Notes under the pieces: model-generated
Databases searched by the model: none
What the model was told of the DNA's origin: nothing
The model's input: the letters and a program-made list of their open reading frames with translations, nothing else
Shown here: positions 1 to 8,991 of the stretch, piece by piece
How the letters are laid out: every line of letters begins with the position of its first letter
Numbering within the stretch: the first letter of the stretch is position 1
Assembly (NCBI GenBank): GCA_009784235.1
Contig: WRCC01000002.1
Span: forward strand, 248,736-312,735
Source: Alphaproteobacteria bacterium
Lineage (GTDB): Bacteria > Pseudomonadota > Alphaproteobacteria > Rs-D84
Length of the DNA: 64,000 bases
Direction: 5' to 3'
Program-made: the position numbers and the translations under genes

Positions 1-749
1 ACAACCGCAAAGAATTCACCAGAATTGTTACCAAATACATAAAAACCTTGGTCGGTAAGTAACGGCAGATATATGGCCGGATTTGGATAAATATGATTAC
101 CCATGCGCAGGTTGTGACGAAATACTTCGTATCCAATCGACGGCGATAATTTCCAGCCGGCAACATCCCAGACGTTTTTTGCGCCAAAGCCGAATTTGAT
201 ATTGTCTGTCTTGCCCGACATATCACCGACAGAGATTGTAAATATTCCAACATCCGGGCGCGAATTATCGAATGGCTTCAAGTCATAGTCGATGGACATC
301 CCACCGGATTCCAATTGACCGTATCGATATTCACCAAAAGCAAACAGGTTATAATCGCGAATATTGAAATTATGGTGCAACCGGACGCCGATTTCGTTAA
401 AAATCATATCGTTCCATTTCAGAACGCTTTGCACGCCGGTTTCGAATTCAAATGTGGAATAGCTGCGTCGATAATCCGCCGACAAAATCCAATCCGGATG
501 CTTTGCAAATGCGATGCCGGCCGGCGTCATGGTTCCGGGCATGCCCGCCATATTACCGGGCATCCATTGGTCCGGCTGGCGCGGAACTTCGTATGTAATC
601 TTGCGCTGGCCAACAATGGTATTACCGCTGACCGTTTGGGTCGGTTGGACCGGGGTGAACCCGCGTTGGTAATAAACAGGCGTGCCTTCGGGCACCGCAG
701 ATGCAGCAAGTGGCAAAAAAGCAGCCAAAATCGGCACATATCTTTTCAT
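1..749 (-). CDS. Outer-membrane/surface protein, C-terminus beyond window
   Basis: Translation of the minus strand from an ATG at 749 stays open to the window edge (about 249 residues). It starts with a signal peptide ([18 protein letters not shown]) followed by a Pro/Thr/Gln-rich stretch. The rest has many alternating aromatic and polar segments (for example [10 protein letters not shown] and [11 protein letters not shown]), as expected of beta strands in an outer-membrane barrel. I do not recognise a named family. The 3' end is cut off by the window, so length and C-terminal signature cannot be judged. It is transcribed away from rpmF, from the intergenic region 750-892. Confidence 0.6.
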   Translation of the reverse strand, partial: MKRYVPILAAFLPLAASAVPEGTPVYYQRGFTPVQPTQTVSGNTIVGQRKITYEVPRQPDQWMPGNMAGMPGTMTPAGIAFAKHPDWILSADYRRSYSTFEFETGVQSVLKWNDMIFNEIGVRLHHNFNIRDYNLFAFGEYRYGQLESGGMSIDYDLKPFDNSRPDVGIFTISVGDMSGKTDNIKFGFGAKNVWDVAGWKLSPSIGYEVFRHNLRMGNHIYPNPAIYLPLLTDQGFYVFGNNSGEFFAV

Positions 750-833
750 GCTTTGAATTATATCACAAAGCGCCCATGAAAAAAAGAAGTTTGAAGCACG
801 GAATTTGGCAAATTGTTGCCATTAAGATTTCGC

Positions 834-861
834 TTGCAAAATGCGGGTGCGCTGCTAGAAT
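834..861 (+). promoter_or_regulatory. Sigma70-type promoter of the rpmF-plsX operon
   Basis: TTGCAA at 834-839 and TAGAAT at 856-861 with a 16-base spacer sit 31 bases upstream of the rpmF start. AGAGGA at 881-886 provides the ribosome binding site. Confidence 0.6.
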
Positions 862-892
862 ACGCAACCGTATAAGAACAAGAGGATTAGAC

Positions 893-1066
893 ATGGCAGT
901 TCCAAAAAGTAAAACATCCAAAGCGCGCAGCAAGATGCGCCGTGCACACGACGCGTTGCCAATCATGGCGGCTGGAAAATGCAAAAAATGTGGCGAAAAC
1001 AAACGTCCGCATCATGTTTGCCCGGCGTGTGGGAATTATGACGGCAAACAGGTCGTCGCGAAATAA
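893..1066 (+). CDS. rpmF: 50S ribosomal protein L32
   Basis: A 57-residue protein beginning [20 protein letters not shown], the canonical L32 start. It keeps four Cys of a zinc ribbon (CKKC and CPAC). It is a structural protein of the large ribosomal subunit. The ATG at 893 is preceded by AGAGGATTAGAC; an in-frame start further upstream would only add non-conserved residues. plsX begins 6 bases after its stop, the rpmF-plsX-fabH arrangement common in Proteobacteria that couples ribosome and lipid synthesis. Confidence 0.97.
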   Translation: MAVPKSKTSKARSKMRRAHDALPIMAAGKCKKCGENKRPHHVCPACGNYDGKQVVAK

Positions 1067-1072
1067 TTCGCA

Positions 1073-2140
1073 ATGTCAAACCAATCAAAAAAAATCATCG
1101 CAGTTGATGCTCATGGCGGCGACAAGGGGCCAAAGGCTGTCCTTGGTGGTCTGAACCAATTTTTGTTCAAGCATCCCGGCGATGATATTTTATTCCGTAT
1201 TTTTGGCGACGAAGCACTGCTGCGCAAGATGTTGAAAAAATATCAACGCGTTGCGCGCAACTGTGAAATTATTAATGCGCCCGATGTTGTTTCGCAAACA
1301 GACAAAGTGCGCGATATTATTCGCACCGCGCAAACCACATCCATGTACATGGCAATCAAAGACGTTCGCGATGGCAATTCGTGCGCGATTGTTTCGGCTG
1401 GGAATACTGGTGCGTTGATGGCACTTTCCAAATTGGCGATAAAAACAATTGATGGAATTTCACGCCCGGCGATTACAACTATGTTGCCTGCTGGCGGCGG
1501 TGATAAACGTGTTGTATTATTGGATTTGGGTGCGAATGTTCAGTGTGATGAAGAAAATCTGTTTGATTTCGCACTGATGGGTTCTGTGTATGCGGAAAAA
1601 ATCGGCAAAATTGTACGCCCGCGCGTAGGTATTTTAAATATCGGCGAAGAAGAGCAAAAAGGCCAAGAATATCTGCAACGCCTGAATAATCTATTTAACG
1701 AACACAAAGAATATTTGCCGTTTGAATATGTCGGATTTGTAGAGGGCACGGATATCAGCGGCGGCGAAGTCCAAGTTGTTGTGACCGACGGGTTTACTGG
1801 AAATATTGTATTGAAAACTGTCGAAGGTACGGCAAAATTGATGAAGCGTGTTATGACCGATACATTCAAAAAATCTATTATTGCGATTTCGGTTGCGTTC
1901 TTGTTGACCCACGTATTTAAAAGATTAAAAGCTAAACTTGACCCGCGCTCTTATGCTGGCGCGATATTTATCGGTCTGAACGGATTCGTCATAAAAACAC
2001 ACGGTTCATCCGACGCGTTAACATTTGCAAATGCTGTTCGGTACGCGGCTGATTTGGCAGACGCGGATTTCAACAGTCGCATCCGCGCATCCGTGCGATA
2101 TATGTCGAAATTAAAAACAGAATTAAAAAACGCGACATAA
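1073..2140 (+). CDS. plsX: Phosphate acyltransferase PlsX
   Basis: 355 residues, normal PlsX length. PlsX converts acyl-ACP to acyl-phosphate, the first step of the PlsX/PlsY route to phosphatidic acid, at the inner face of the membrane. The N-terminus IIAVDAHGGDKGPKAVLGG matches the family's V-D-A-M/H-G-G-D-x-G-P signature. Also visible are AIVSAGNTGALMA and a C-terminal region ending in GLNGFVIKTHGSSD, both conserved. It is cotranscribed with rpmF and terminated by the hairpin at 2126-2153; fabH follows with its own promoter. Confidence 0.95.
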   Translation: MSNQSKKIIAVDAHGGDKGPKAVLGGLNQFLFKHPGDDILFRIFGDEALLRKMLKKYQRVARNCEIINAPDVVSQTDKVRDIIRTAQTTSMYMAIKDVRDGNSCAIVSAGNTGALMALSKLAIKTIDGISRPAITTMLPAGGGDKRVVLLDLGANVQCDEENLFDFALMGSVYAEKIGKIVRPRVGILNIGEEEQKGQEYLQRLNNLFNEHKEYLPFEYVGFVEGTDISGGEVQVVVTDGFTGNIVLKTVEGTAKLMKRVMTDTFKKSIIAISVAFLLTHVFKRLKAKLDPRSYAGAIFIGLNGFVIKTHGSSDALTFANAVRYAADLADADFNSRIRASVRYMSKLKTELKNAT

Positions 2141-2153
2141 TGTCGCGTTTTTT
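2126..2153 (+). terminator. Rho-independent terminator after plsX
   Basis: CGCGACA-TAA-TGTCGCG stem-loop followed by six T; it overlaps the last codons of plsX. Confidence 0.85.
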
Positions 2154-2169
2154 AGGAATAAATATAATG

Positions 2170-2197
2170 TTGCATCCGATTTTGACGCGTGTATAAT
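2170..2197 (+). promoter_or_regulatory. Sigma70-type promoter of fabH
   Basis: TTGCAT at 2170-2175 and TATAAT at 2192-2197, 16-base spacer, 26 bases before the fabH ATG. Confidence 0.65.
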
Positions 2198-2222
2198 TCG
2201 CCCGTTACGAAAAGGATGAAAA

Positions 2223-3161
2223 ATGGGAAGCAGATTGATTGGATACGGTTCTTATTTACCGGAAAAAATTTTCACAAACGATGATTTTACAAAAATTCTT
2301 GATACAGATAACGAATGGATTACATCGCGCACGGGCATGAAAGTCCGCCATTTCGCAGCGGACAATGAAACCGTTGTTGATATGGCGACTGCGGCGGCGA
2401 TGCGCGCAATTGAAAATGCGAAAATTACCGCTGATGATATTGATTTAATAATTGTTTCGACCGTGACCGCCGAACTGGATTTCCCGGCTGTTGCGACCCA
2501 GGTTGCCGCAAAGATTGGTATGACGAAAAATCAGCCGGCGTTTGATGTCCGCGGTGCTTGCACCGGGTATATTTACGCGCTGCACTGTGCGCATGCTTTC
2601 TTTACCGCCGGTATGCATAATCGTATTTTAATAATTGGCGCGGAAAAGATGACGCGTTTAATTGATTGGGCCGACCGCAATACAGCCGTGTTATTCGGCG
2701 ATGGTGCCGGCGCATTGATATTTGAACATTCATCCAGTTCATACAGCGGAATAATCGACACAGTTGTATTTTCCGATGGCCGGGAATTCGATATGCTGCA
2801 TGGAACAACGGACCACAAGATTTGTATGAATGGCCCAGAAACTTACAAGAAAGCTGTGACATTAATGCCCGAAGCGGCCCAGTATATAATCGACCATGCG
2901 GGCATTACGGCGGAAAATATCGATTGGATAATTCCGCACCAAGCAAACCGTCGTATTATCGAATCCGGCGCGACACGCCTGGGGTTCCCGATGGAAAAAA
3001 TTATTATTACGGTTGATAAACACGCGAATACGTCTGGTGCGTCTGGTGCGCTTGCATTGGCCGATGGGCTTGATTCTGGATTGATAAAGCCGGGGCAATT
3101 AATACTGTATCCGGCGTTTGGTTCCGGCTTGACTTGGGGCGCGGCACTGATTAGAGTGTAA
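2223..3161 (+). CDS. fabH: Beta-ketoacyl-ACP synthase III
   Basis: 312 residues. FabH condenses acetyl-CoA with malonyl-ACP to start fatty acid synthesis in the cytoplasm. The Cys-His-Asn triad is visible: Cys113 in GACTGY, His in IIPHQANRRI near residue 239, and Asn in HANTSGASGALAL near 270. The protein is slightly shorter than the usual 317-325 residues but no motif is missing. The start is supported by AAAAGGATGAAA just before the ATG. It lies downstream of plsX, the usual lipid-synthesis neighbour. Confidence 0.96.
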   Translation: MGSRLIGYGSYLPEKIFTNDDFTKILDTDNEWITSRTGMKVRHFAADNETVVDMATAAAMRAIENAKITADDIDLIIVSTVTAELDFPAVATQVAAKIGMTKNQPAFDVRGACTGYIYALHCAHAFFTAGMHNRILIIGAEKMTRLIDWADRNTAVLFGDGAGALIFEHSSSSYSGIIDTVVFSDGREFDMLHGTTDHKICMNGPETYKKAVTLMPEAAQYIIDHAGITAENIDWIIPHQANRRIIESGATRLGFPMEKIIITVDKHANTSGASGALALADGLDSGLIKPGQLILYPAFGSGLTWGAALIRV

Positions 3162-3203
3162 GCAGTGGTTGGTGGCTTGTGCTGGTGACTGGTGATTTAT
3201 GCA

Positions 3204-3223
3204 TTGTCTACTATAATAGACAA
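3204..3223 (+). promoter_or_regulatory. Operator-like palindrome over a -10 box
   Basis: TTGTCTACTATAATAGACAA is a near-perfect 20-base palindrome (one mismatch between arms) that contains the TATAAT -10 at 3212-3217 of the promoter for the barrel protein at 3244. Such placement suggests repression by a dimeric regulator; this is inference. Confidence 0.45.
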
Positions 3224-3243
3224 CAAATAAAAAGGATGGAAAT

Positions 3244-3777
3244 ATGAAAAAATTACTTTTGACTATTGTCTTTGGACTGTTGACTGTCGGCGCGGCGGAT
3301 GCGGCGCGGTATGATAATTATTTGTCATTAAAACTGGGCTATACCAACGGCGAAATAAAAAAAGTCGATACTTCATTTGATGGAATCGGTGGAATGTTCG
3401 CATTCGGGTTCAATCATCGTTCAGCAGATTGGCTATATTTTCGCAGCGAAATAGAAGGCAGCTATTTCACAATGACACACAAAGATGCACGGATTTCACC
3501 GATGGGTGTGATGTTGAATTTTTATGGTGATTTTGGACCGCGCGATTGGCTGGTGAAACCATACGTTGGTGCGGGATTTGGTGCAAAATATATAAATATG
3601 GATGATGTTGGTCGCGATTCCACGTTCGGTATCGCATGGGCCACCATGGCCGGTATAACATTCGATATGACCGAAGATTTAAAATTGGACGTCGGCGCGC
3701 GTTACGATATTGTATCCACAACAGACTTTAATTTATTCAGCATCGGCGCAATGGCCGGTGTCAGATGGATGTTCTGA
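3244..3777 (+). CDS. Small outer-membrane beta-barrel protein
   Basis: 177 residues with a signal peptide (MKKLLLTIVFGLLTVGAADA, cleavage after ADA). Alternating strands follow (YDNYLSLKLGYTNGE, WLYFRSEIEGSYF) and the last residue is Phe in GVRWMF, the classic C-terminal barrel signal for BAM recognition. The length fits an eight-stranded OmpA/OmpW/Omp25-like surface-antigen barrel. AAAAAGGATGGAA precedes the ATG. The lipoprotein gene at 3779 starts right after its stop, so the two are probably cotranscribed. Confidence 0.75.
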   Translation: MKKLLLTIVFGLLTVGAADAARYDNYLSLKLGYTNGEIKKVDTSFDGIGGMFAFGFNHRSADWLYFRSEIEGSYFTMTHKDARISPMGVMLNFYGDFGPRDWLVKPYVGAGFGAKYINMDDVGRDSTFGIAWATMAGITFDMTEDLKLDVGARYDIVSTTDFNLFSIGAMAGVRWMF

Positions 3778-3778
3778 T

Positions 3779-4096
3779 ATGCAAAGATATCTTTTGTTCG
3801 TTGTTTTATTTCTGACGGCATGTACGCCGTATAAAACATTGACACCGGGTGGCGAATCAATACGATTCGTTGACCGCAAGCCGGCGGATTGCGAATCCTT
3901 GGGCGTTGTGGACAGCGGTGATTTATCCGGTCTGTACAAAGACGAATCGATGAATTGGATTCGGAACAAGGGCGCATCGATGGGCGCGGATACAATGCGA
4001 ATCGAATCTGCGGTAAATTATTCATACGGCGGCGCAATTATAATCGGCCGGAACGATTACTGGAAACACAAAGCATATGCTTACAAATGTGATTAA
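3779..4096 (+). CDS. Small lipoprotein, DUF4156-like
   Basis: 105 residues. The start at 3779 gives MQRYLLFVVLFLTAC, a type II signal peptide with a lipobox (LTAC) and Cys15 as the lipidated residue. The mature part (GESIRFVDRKPADCESLGVV) resembles the DUF4156 family of enterobacterial-type lipoproteins, and a second and third Cys could form a disulfide. It follows the barrel protein with almost no gap. No enzymatic motif is seen; function unknown. Confidence 0.65.
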   Translation: MQRYLLFVVLFLTACTPYKTLTPGGESIRFVDRKPADCESLGVVDSGDLSGLYKDESMNWIRNKGASMGADTMRIESAVNYSYGGAIIIGRNDYWKHKAYAYKCD

Positions 4097-4108
4097 GGGG
4101 ATATTGCT

Positions 4109-4816
4109 ATGCAGAAAATTTTACTTCTTTTGACAATTGTTTCCCTGGCTGCGTGCGGCACGGGCCAGGTTAAACCACTGCGCCCCGGCGCAACACCGTC
4201 GGACAAGAAAGCTGTGTTCGTTGGCCGTGTTGAAATCGACCCAGCAATTAATGAATATTTTGCAGCGGCCAAAGAATCCGATAAACGATTTATGACATTT
4301 GCGATGGGCATAACACCGGGTGATGGCACAAATATCGGTGAATGGAACGATGATACCGACGTTGATTATGCCGATATCGAAACCAATAAATTCTTTGCAA
4401 TCGAAGTCGCGCCGGGCGAACCATTGGCCATCCGCACAATTTCATTTATGGCATCGCACAAGGCATTCTGGCTGTCGAACACTGAACATATTTATCGCAC
4501 ATGGTTATCCAATCCGTCGTTTGCGATTGATGTAACACCATCGGCGGGAAATGCATACTATATTGGCACGATAAAAATTGGCTTGGCCGACCGGTCGTTC
4601 AAAGAAGTCGGGGATGAAAAATACGATACGCGCGAATTCCATTTTGTCGTGCCGAAAAATATCGCAATTGCGAATAATCACAAAGACGCATCGGAATGGT
4701 TCAAGCAGACTTATCCAAAGGCGGGCCGCGATTTGCAACACGCCGATATGAAAATGAAAGACTCCGGACGTGACAATCAATTCCGGCATACTTCGATAAC
4801 GACAACGTATCATTAA
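4109..4816 (+). CDS. Predicted lipoprotein, unknown function
   Basis: 235 residues beginning MQKILLLLTIVSLAACGTGQ: a lipoprotein signal peptide with lipobox LAAC and Cys16. The mature protein looks like a compact beta-rich domain (KAVFVGRVEIDP, YYIGTIKIGLADRS). No recognised enzyme motif. It begins 12 bases after the preceding lipoprotein with an AAGGGGATATT ribosome binding site and ends 10 bases before ihfA, so it probably belongs to one operon from 3244 to 5114. Confidence 0.6.
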   Translation: MQKILLLLTIVSLAACGTGQVKPLRPGATPSDKKAVFVGRVEIDPAINEYFAAAKESDKRFMTFAMGITPGDGTNIGEWNDDTDVDYADIETNKFFAIEVAPGEPLAIRTISFMASHKAFWLSNTEHIYRTWLSNPSFAIDVTPSAGNAYYIGTIKIGLADRSFKEVGDEKYDTREFHFVVPKNIAIANNHKDASEWFKQTYPKAGRDLQHADMKMKDSGRDNQFRHTSITTTYH

Positions 4817-4826
4817 AGGTAAAAAA

Positions 4827-5114
4827 ATGGCAACGATAACACGTGCAGATTTAGCAGAAAGTGTGCGCCAGACGGCCGGGCTGTCGGGGGCGGAATCTTA
4901 TAAATTGGTTGATTTATTCTTTGCCGAAGTATCAGAATCGCTCGTACGTGGCGAAGAAGTGAAAATTTTGGGCTTGGGTACTTTCAAGATTTTGGAAAAG
5001 AAAGAACGCATGGGGCGTAATCCGCGCACCGGCGAAAGTGCCATAATATCCGCGCGCAAAACAATATCATTCCGTCCATCTGCGGAATTTAGAAGTAAAG
5101 TCGCGAATGCGTAA
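4827..5114 (+). CDS. ihfA: Integration host factor alpha subunit
   Basis: 95 residues of the HU/IHF family. IHF bends DNA at specific sites and takes part in recombination, replication and transcription. The N-terminus TITRADLAESV and the beta-arm and C-terminal segment GRNPRTGE...ISARKTISFRPSAEFRSKV match IhfA better than HU. AAAGGTAAAAAA precedes the ATG. Its placement near plsX-fabH is typical of alphaproteobacteria, although here three envelope genes intervene. Confidence 0.9.
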   Translation: MATITRADLAESVRQTAGLSGAESYKLVDLFFAEVSESLVRGEEVKILGLGTFKILEKKERMGRNPRTGESAIISARKTISFRPSAEFRSKVANA

Positions 5115-5153
5115 GGGCAAATAATACAATATTTGAAGCAAGGAATATTAGAT

Positions 5154-5924
5154 ATGAACAAATACATAACCGCCGCATTTGGAATTTTAATATTATTGGT
5201 GTTTGGATTCGCTGCGGGCCGTTGGTTCGTGCCGGTTGAATCAAAGCGCACCATCACAACCGCCGGCGAATGTTTGGCGCGCGTTGATAAAGACCGCACC
5301 GCGATAACATTGCGTGTGTCTGTCATTGATGCCGATGCAGCGCGGTCTTTGACAATTGCACGCGCGGAATATGAATCTTTGGCGGCATCAATTAAAAAAA
5401 TCGATGACAAGACAATGGAATTACAAACTGCGCGATTTGATTCGTTTGAAAAACAAGAATGGAATCATTTGGAACAACGTATGGAATCCCGTGGCTTTGA
5501 AACAAATATCGAATTACAAATTTCCAGTCGTAATGCAGACACAATTGAAAACATCTTGGAAAACCCGCGGCGCAGCATGGCAAATACCGGCGATGCAGAT
5601 GTAAATATTTATCCAGAAAATCTGCGCATGTTTGCATCGAGTGAAAAAATGAAACCGGTTATCGAAGCATGCATTCAAACCGCTGTTGAAAATGCGCGTG
5701 AACGTGCAGAATCGGTTGCATCTGCGGATGGCATGCGCATTGGACGCATGGTTTCTGCATCATTCACACGCACGACATCTGGTGGCGATAATATGCCGAT
5801 GCCGATAATGCGTATGTCGCGCGCGGTTGCGATGGATATTGGTGGCGGTGGCGGCGCACCGACGCTGTTTTCCACCGGTGATGAAATATCTGTATCAATC
5901 AGTGCAGAATTTGAAGTCAGATAA
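5154..5924 (+). CDS. SIMPL domain (DUF541) membrane-anchored protein
   Basis: 256 residues from the ATG at 5154, chosen because AAGGAATATTAG lies just upstream; a TTG start at 5133 is possible but poorer. The N-terminus is a single membrane anchor (FGILILLVFGFAAGRWFV). The rest is a SIMPL/DUF541 domain, including the family's TTAGECLARVDKDRTAITLRV start and a conserved region near residues 175-200 (AVENARERAESVASADG). SIMPL proteins are periplasmic; their precise biochemical role is not settled. The gene shares a bidirectional terminator with the convergent peptidase gene. Confidence 0.8.
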   Translation: MNKYITAAFGILILLVFGFAAGRWFVPVESKRTITTAGECLARVDKDRTAITLRVSVIDADAARSLTIARAEYESLAASIKKIDDKTMELQTARFDSFEKQEWNHLEQRMESRGFETNIELQISSRNADTIENILENPRRSMANTGDADVNIYPENLRMFASSEKMKPVIEACIQTAVENARERAESVASADGMRIGRMVSASFTRTTSGGDNMPMPIMRMSRAVAMDIGGGGGAPTLFSTGDEISVSISAEFEVR

Positions 5925-5949
5925 AAATCCGCCATTCGGCGGATTTTTT
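5924..5949. terminator. Bidirectional terminator between SIMPL gene and M3 peptidase
   Basis: AAAATCCGCC-ATTC-GGCGGATTTTT hairpin with A/T tracts on both sides, between convergent genes. Confidence 0.85.
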
Positions 5950-7984
5950 ATTTCAACCCATAAAATTTTAGCAGTGAATCCGGCTTTGGGTCGCGGCCCA
6001 TAAATTCACGGTAAATTTCATCCATTTTTTTTGTACCGCCCATGGCCAATACTGTATCGCGATACCGATGCATTAAATCTTTGTCGAATGGATTTCCGTT
6101 TGCCGCGATATACGCGTCTGCGGCCATCTGTTCCGCCCACAGATAGCTGTAATATCCGGCCGAATACGAATGCGCAAATGGATGCATGAAAGCGGTCAGC
6201 GGCCGGTCATACGATGGTCCGGGTGTAATTGAATCCGCCGGGCGCGCGGTATCAAACGCGCTGCGAATTTGTTGTGCGGTCATTTTTCCTTGGGTATGAA
6301 TTTCCATATCGAACAAGCTGTACTCTGTTTTCCAAACCATTTCCGTACCGCGCATAAATCGGTCTGATTTGATAATTTTTTCAATTAATTCATCCGGCAT
6401 TGGTTCGCCTGTTTTATAATGACGTGCAATGCGTTTCAATGTCACCGGAGAATTCCAAAAATATTCCAAGAAACTGGACGGGAATTCAACCACATCGCGG
6501 TCCACGGCCGTGCCGGATAAATCCAATTCATCAACGGCCGAAAGCAATCCGTGCAATCCGTGCCCAATTTCATGGAACAATGTCGCAACATCTTTTGTGG
6601 CCATTAATGATGGCGTATCCTTGGTCGCGGCTGGGAAATTTCCGACGTTCAAGACTTTGGGCAAATGGCGTACGCCATTTGCATCCACATAATGCGGACG
6701 GAAAGAATTCATCCATGCGCCCGGCGATTTAGTTTCACGCGTCGGCAAATCAATAAAGAATCCGGCGATGATTTTCCCATCCCGCGACATATCGTAATAT
6801 TTCGCATCCGGGTGCCACAATGGAACTTTGCGTTCCGTAAATTTAATATCAAACATTTCGGCCAGCATATCGAAAATTGCATCGGTCGTACGTCCAGTTT
6901 CAAAATATTCGCGCACGACTGATTCATCCAAATCGTATTGTTCTGTGCGTACAAGGCGTCCATAAAATGCAGCATCGTGGGGCGCAAAATCTTTGATGCC
7001 GTCGGTCGCGGCGCGCGCAGCCAATTCCGCGCGGTCTTGTTTTGCGGATGCGGCGGCACGATTGCGCAAATCTTTCAAGAACGTTTTAACTGCGGCAGGT
7101 GATGGTGCACTGCGGTCTTCGAATACCAAATCCGCATGGGTTTCATAGCCCAGGATTCCAGCGCGTTCAACACGTAATGAAAGCATATGCGTTATGATAT
7201 CCATATTTTCCGGTGCGCGCGCCATACGTGCATCATGCGTTTGTTTGCGCAAATCCCGGTCGGTAACAAAGGTCATTACTGCGACATAATGCGAATCCAG
7301 CAATGAAAATTCCCACCAATCATCAATGCGCGCCGTCGCGCGGTCGGCCGTCGGCATATCGCCCAATTTCGTTTCGTCCATGATTTTCAGTTTAAAATTT
7401 TTGTTTGCTTCGATAACATTGTTTGAAAAATCATTCGACATTTTTGACATCTCGGCGGCAATTTCTTTTAATCGCGCTTGCTTGTCCGCGGGCAGATTTA
7501 CGCCCGCAATTTCAAATGCGCGAATGACATCAGTGACCAATTTTTGCTGGGCCGCGTTCAATGCGTCAAATTCATTATCGCGGATATACTTGAATCCTTC
7601 ATATATACCACGGTGCCGCGCCATATCAGAACCATAGGCGGACAGTGGTGGAATAATTTCATTCATAATTTGTTTTGTTTCATCGGAATTCATTACGCTG
7701 TCCAAATGATAAATCGGCATTAATAATTCAGTCAATTTGGCATCATTATCGGCCAGTGCGCGCACAAAATTCATATATGTTTTATCCGGCATAGCGGCCA
7801 GTTCAGAGGCCCGGGCACGCGCCACATCAATCGCATCGTTCACCCGCGCCGGCGCATTGTGCAGCGCATTTTGCGGAAAATATCCCAAATCGTTTTTCAT
7901 GCATATTCCTTTGGTATAAATAACAGCCGCGGCGGCCAAAATGACCGCCACAGCAAAAATTATATTTAACAGCTTGTTTTTCAT
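5948..7984 (-). CDS. M3 family oligopeptidase / peptidyl-dipeptidase
   Basis: 678 residues, the usual length of Dcp/oligopeptidase A. M3 enzymes are zinc metallopeptidases that degrade short peptides. The HExxH zinc motif is seen as TLFHEIGHGLHGLL near residue 469, with the downstream Glu-containing helix (SSFLEYFWNSP) and the C-terminal active-site Tyr/His region (HPFAHSYSAGYYSYLW). Residues 5-24 form a hydrophobic anchor or signal peptide (LLNIIFAVAVILAAAAVIYT), so the enzyme is probably periplasmic or membrane-tethered, like Dcp. Confidence 0.9.
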   Translation of the reverse strand: MKNKLLNIIFAVAVILAAAAVIYTKGICMKNDLGYFPQNALHNAPARVNDAIDVARARASELAAMPDKTYMNFVRALADNDAKLTELLMPIYHLDSVMNSDETKQIMNEIIPPLSAYGSDMARHRGIYEGFKYIRDNEFDALNAAQQKLVTDVIRAFEIAGVNLPADKQARLKEIAAEMSKMSNDFSNNVIEANKNFKLKIMDETKLGDMPTADRATARIDDWWEFSLLDSHYVAVMTFVTDRDLRKQTHDARMARAPENMDIITHMLSLRVERAGILGYETHADLVFEDRSAPSPAAVKTFLKDLRNRAAASAKQDRAELAARAATDGIKDFAPHDAAFYGRLVRTEQYDLDESVVREYFETGRTTDAIFDMLAEMFDIKFTERKVPLWHPDAKYYDMSRDGKIIAGFFIDLPTRETKSPGAWMNSFRPHYVDANGVRHLPKVLNVGNFPAATKDTPSLMATKDVATLFHEIGHGLHGLLSAVDELDLSGTAVDRDVVEFPSSFLEYFWNSPVTLKRIARHYKTGEPMPDELIEKIIKSDRFMRGTEMVWKTEYSLFDMEIHTQGKMTAQQIRSAFDTARPADSITPGPSYDRPLTAFMHPFAHSYSAGYYSYLWAEQMAADAYIAANGNPFDKDLMHRYRDTVLAMGGTKKMDEIYREFMGRDPKPDSLLKFYGLK

Positions 7985-8021
7985 AACGATAAATATACAA
8001 AAAATATAGACTTTGTAAAGC

Positions 8022-8570
8022 TTAAATTAAATCCCAATTGACCAGATGATTCAAAAACGCATCAACAAAATCACCACGGCGGTTTTGATAATCCAGATAA
8101 TAAGCATGTTCCCACACATCCAAACACAACAATGGTTTCATGCCATGCGCAATCGGCGTGTCTCCGTTCGCAGTTGTAATGATTTTAAGTGTGCCATTAT
8201 CATCCACCAGCCATGCCCAACCGCTGCCGAATATGCCCAGCGCGGCGGCTTTGAATTCCGAATTAAAATCTTTGAATGTGTCCGTGATGTGCGATGGGAT
8301 TTTTGTACCGCTGTCTTTTTTCAATTTTGCAAAAAAGAAATTATGATTGAAAACTTGCGCGGCATTATTAAATATTTTTCCGTCGCTCTCGCGCACTATT
8401 TCTTCCAACGTCATCGATTCAAATTTTGTTCCGGCAATTAAATCGTTTAAATTTTTTATATATGTGCCCAAATGCCGGTCATAATGGAAATCAACCGTAC
8501 GCACAGACATATATGGTTCCAGCCCATCACGCGCAAATGGTAATGGATAATTTTCGATATCAAATGCCAT
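8022..8570 (-). CDS. sodB: Fe/Mn superoxide dismutase
   Basis: 182 residues from the ATG at 8570. It detoxifies superoxide in the cytoplasm. Metal ligands are seen in context: FHYDRHLGTY (first His), FNHNFFF (second His) and DVWEHAYYLDYQNRRG (Asp and His). The features are Fe-SOD-like. A longer frame upstream lacks homology and overlaps the neighbour. The start overlaps the 3' end of the preceding flavin-type gene by 11 bases, so the two are translationally coupled; they form an oxidative-stress pair. Confidence 0.94.
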   Translation of the reverse strand: MAFDIENYPLPFARDGLEPYMSVRTVDFHYDRHLGTYIKNLNDLIAGTKFESMTLEEIVRESDGKIFNNAAQVFNHNFFFAKLKKDSGTKIPSHITDTFKDFNSEFKAAALGIFGSGWAWLVDDNGTLKIITTANGDTPIAHGMKPLLCLDVWEHAYYLDYQNRRGDFVDAFLNHLVNWDLI

Positions 8571-8991
8571 CAATCTCTCCCTTGTGTTCTTCGTATCCGA
8601 TGTAAAATTTATATCTTTTTGGCGTAAAGTGCAAGAAGCAATACGTCGGGTCATCTGGTCCCGTGACATTAAACTTTTTTATGTTGTCGTCCCAGCGGGC
8701 GCGTTTTGCAGCCATGTCTTGGACCAATGTCACTGTGCCGAACAACCGCACAGACATTCGCGTTTCCGGATTGAAATAATACAAACATACATTTGGATTA
8801 CGCATAATTTGGCCCAAAGTATGCCATCGCGTTGATGTAAAGAAATACAAATCCAACGTATCAATATCGCGATTAAAAATATTAATAAAATTTCGTGCAT
8901 CCGGATATCCGCCCAGACCGTTCGATGCAAAAATTAAATAGTCGCAGCTGCGTATTATATCAATAATTGATTTTTTAACTTCGTTATTCAT
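8560..8991 (-). CDS. Pyridoxamine 5'-phosphate oxidase-like flavin-binding protein
   Basis: 143 residues with the split-barrel PNPOx fold: LIFASNGLGGYPDARNFI, LYFFTSTRWHTLGQIMRNPNVCLYYFNP and VRLFGTVTLVQD match the general stress protein 26 / YhbP-like group that binds FMN or related cofactors. It is too short and lacks the C-terminal domain of true PdxH, so PLP synthesis is unlikely. The stop of hemW and this start overlap by 4 bases, and sodB overlaps its end: one minus-strand operon hemW-PNPOx-sodB. Confidence 0.75.
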   Translation of the reverse strand: MNNEVKKSIIDIIRSCDYLIFASNGLGGYPDARNFINIFNRDIDTLDLYFFTSTRWHTLGQIMRNPNVCLYYFNPETRMSVRLFGTVTLVQDMAAKRARWDDNIKKFNVTGPDDPTYCFLHFTPKRYKFYIGYEEHKGEIDGI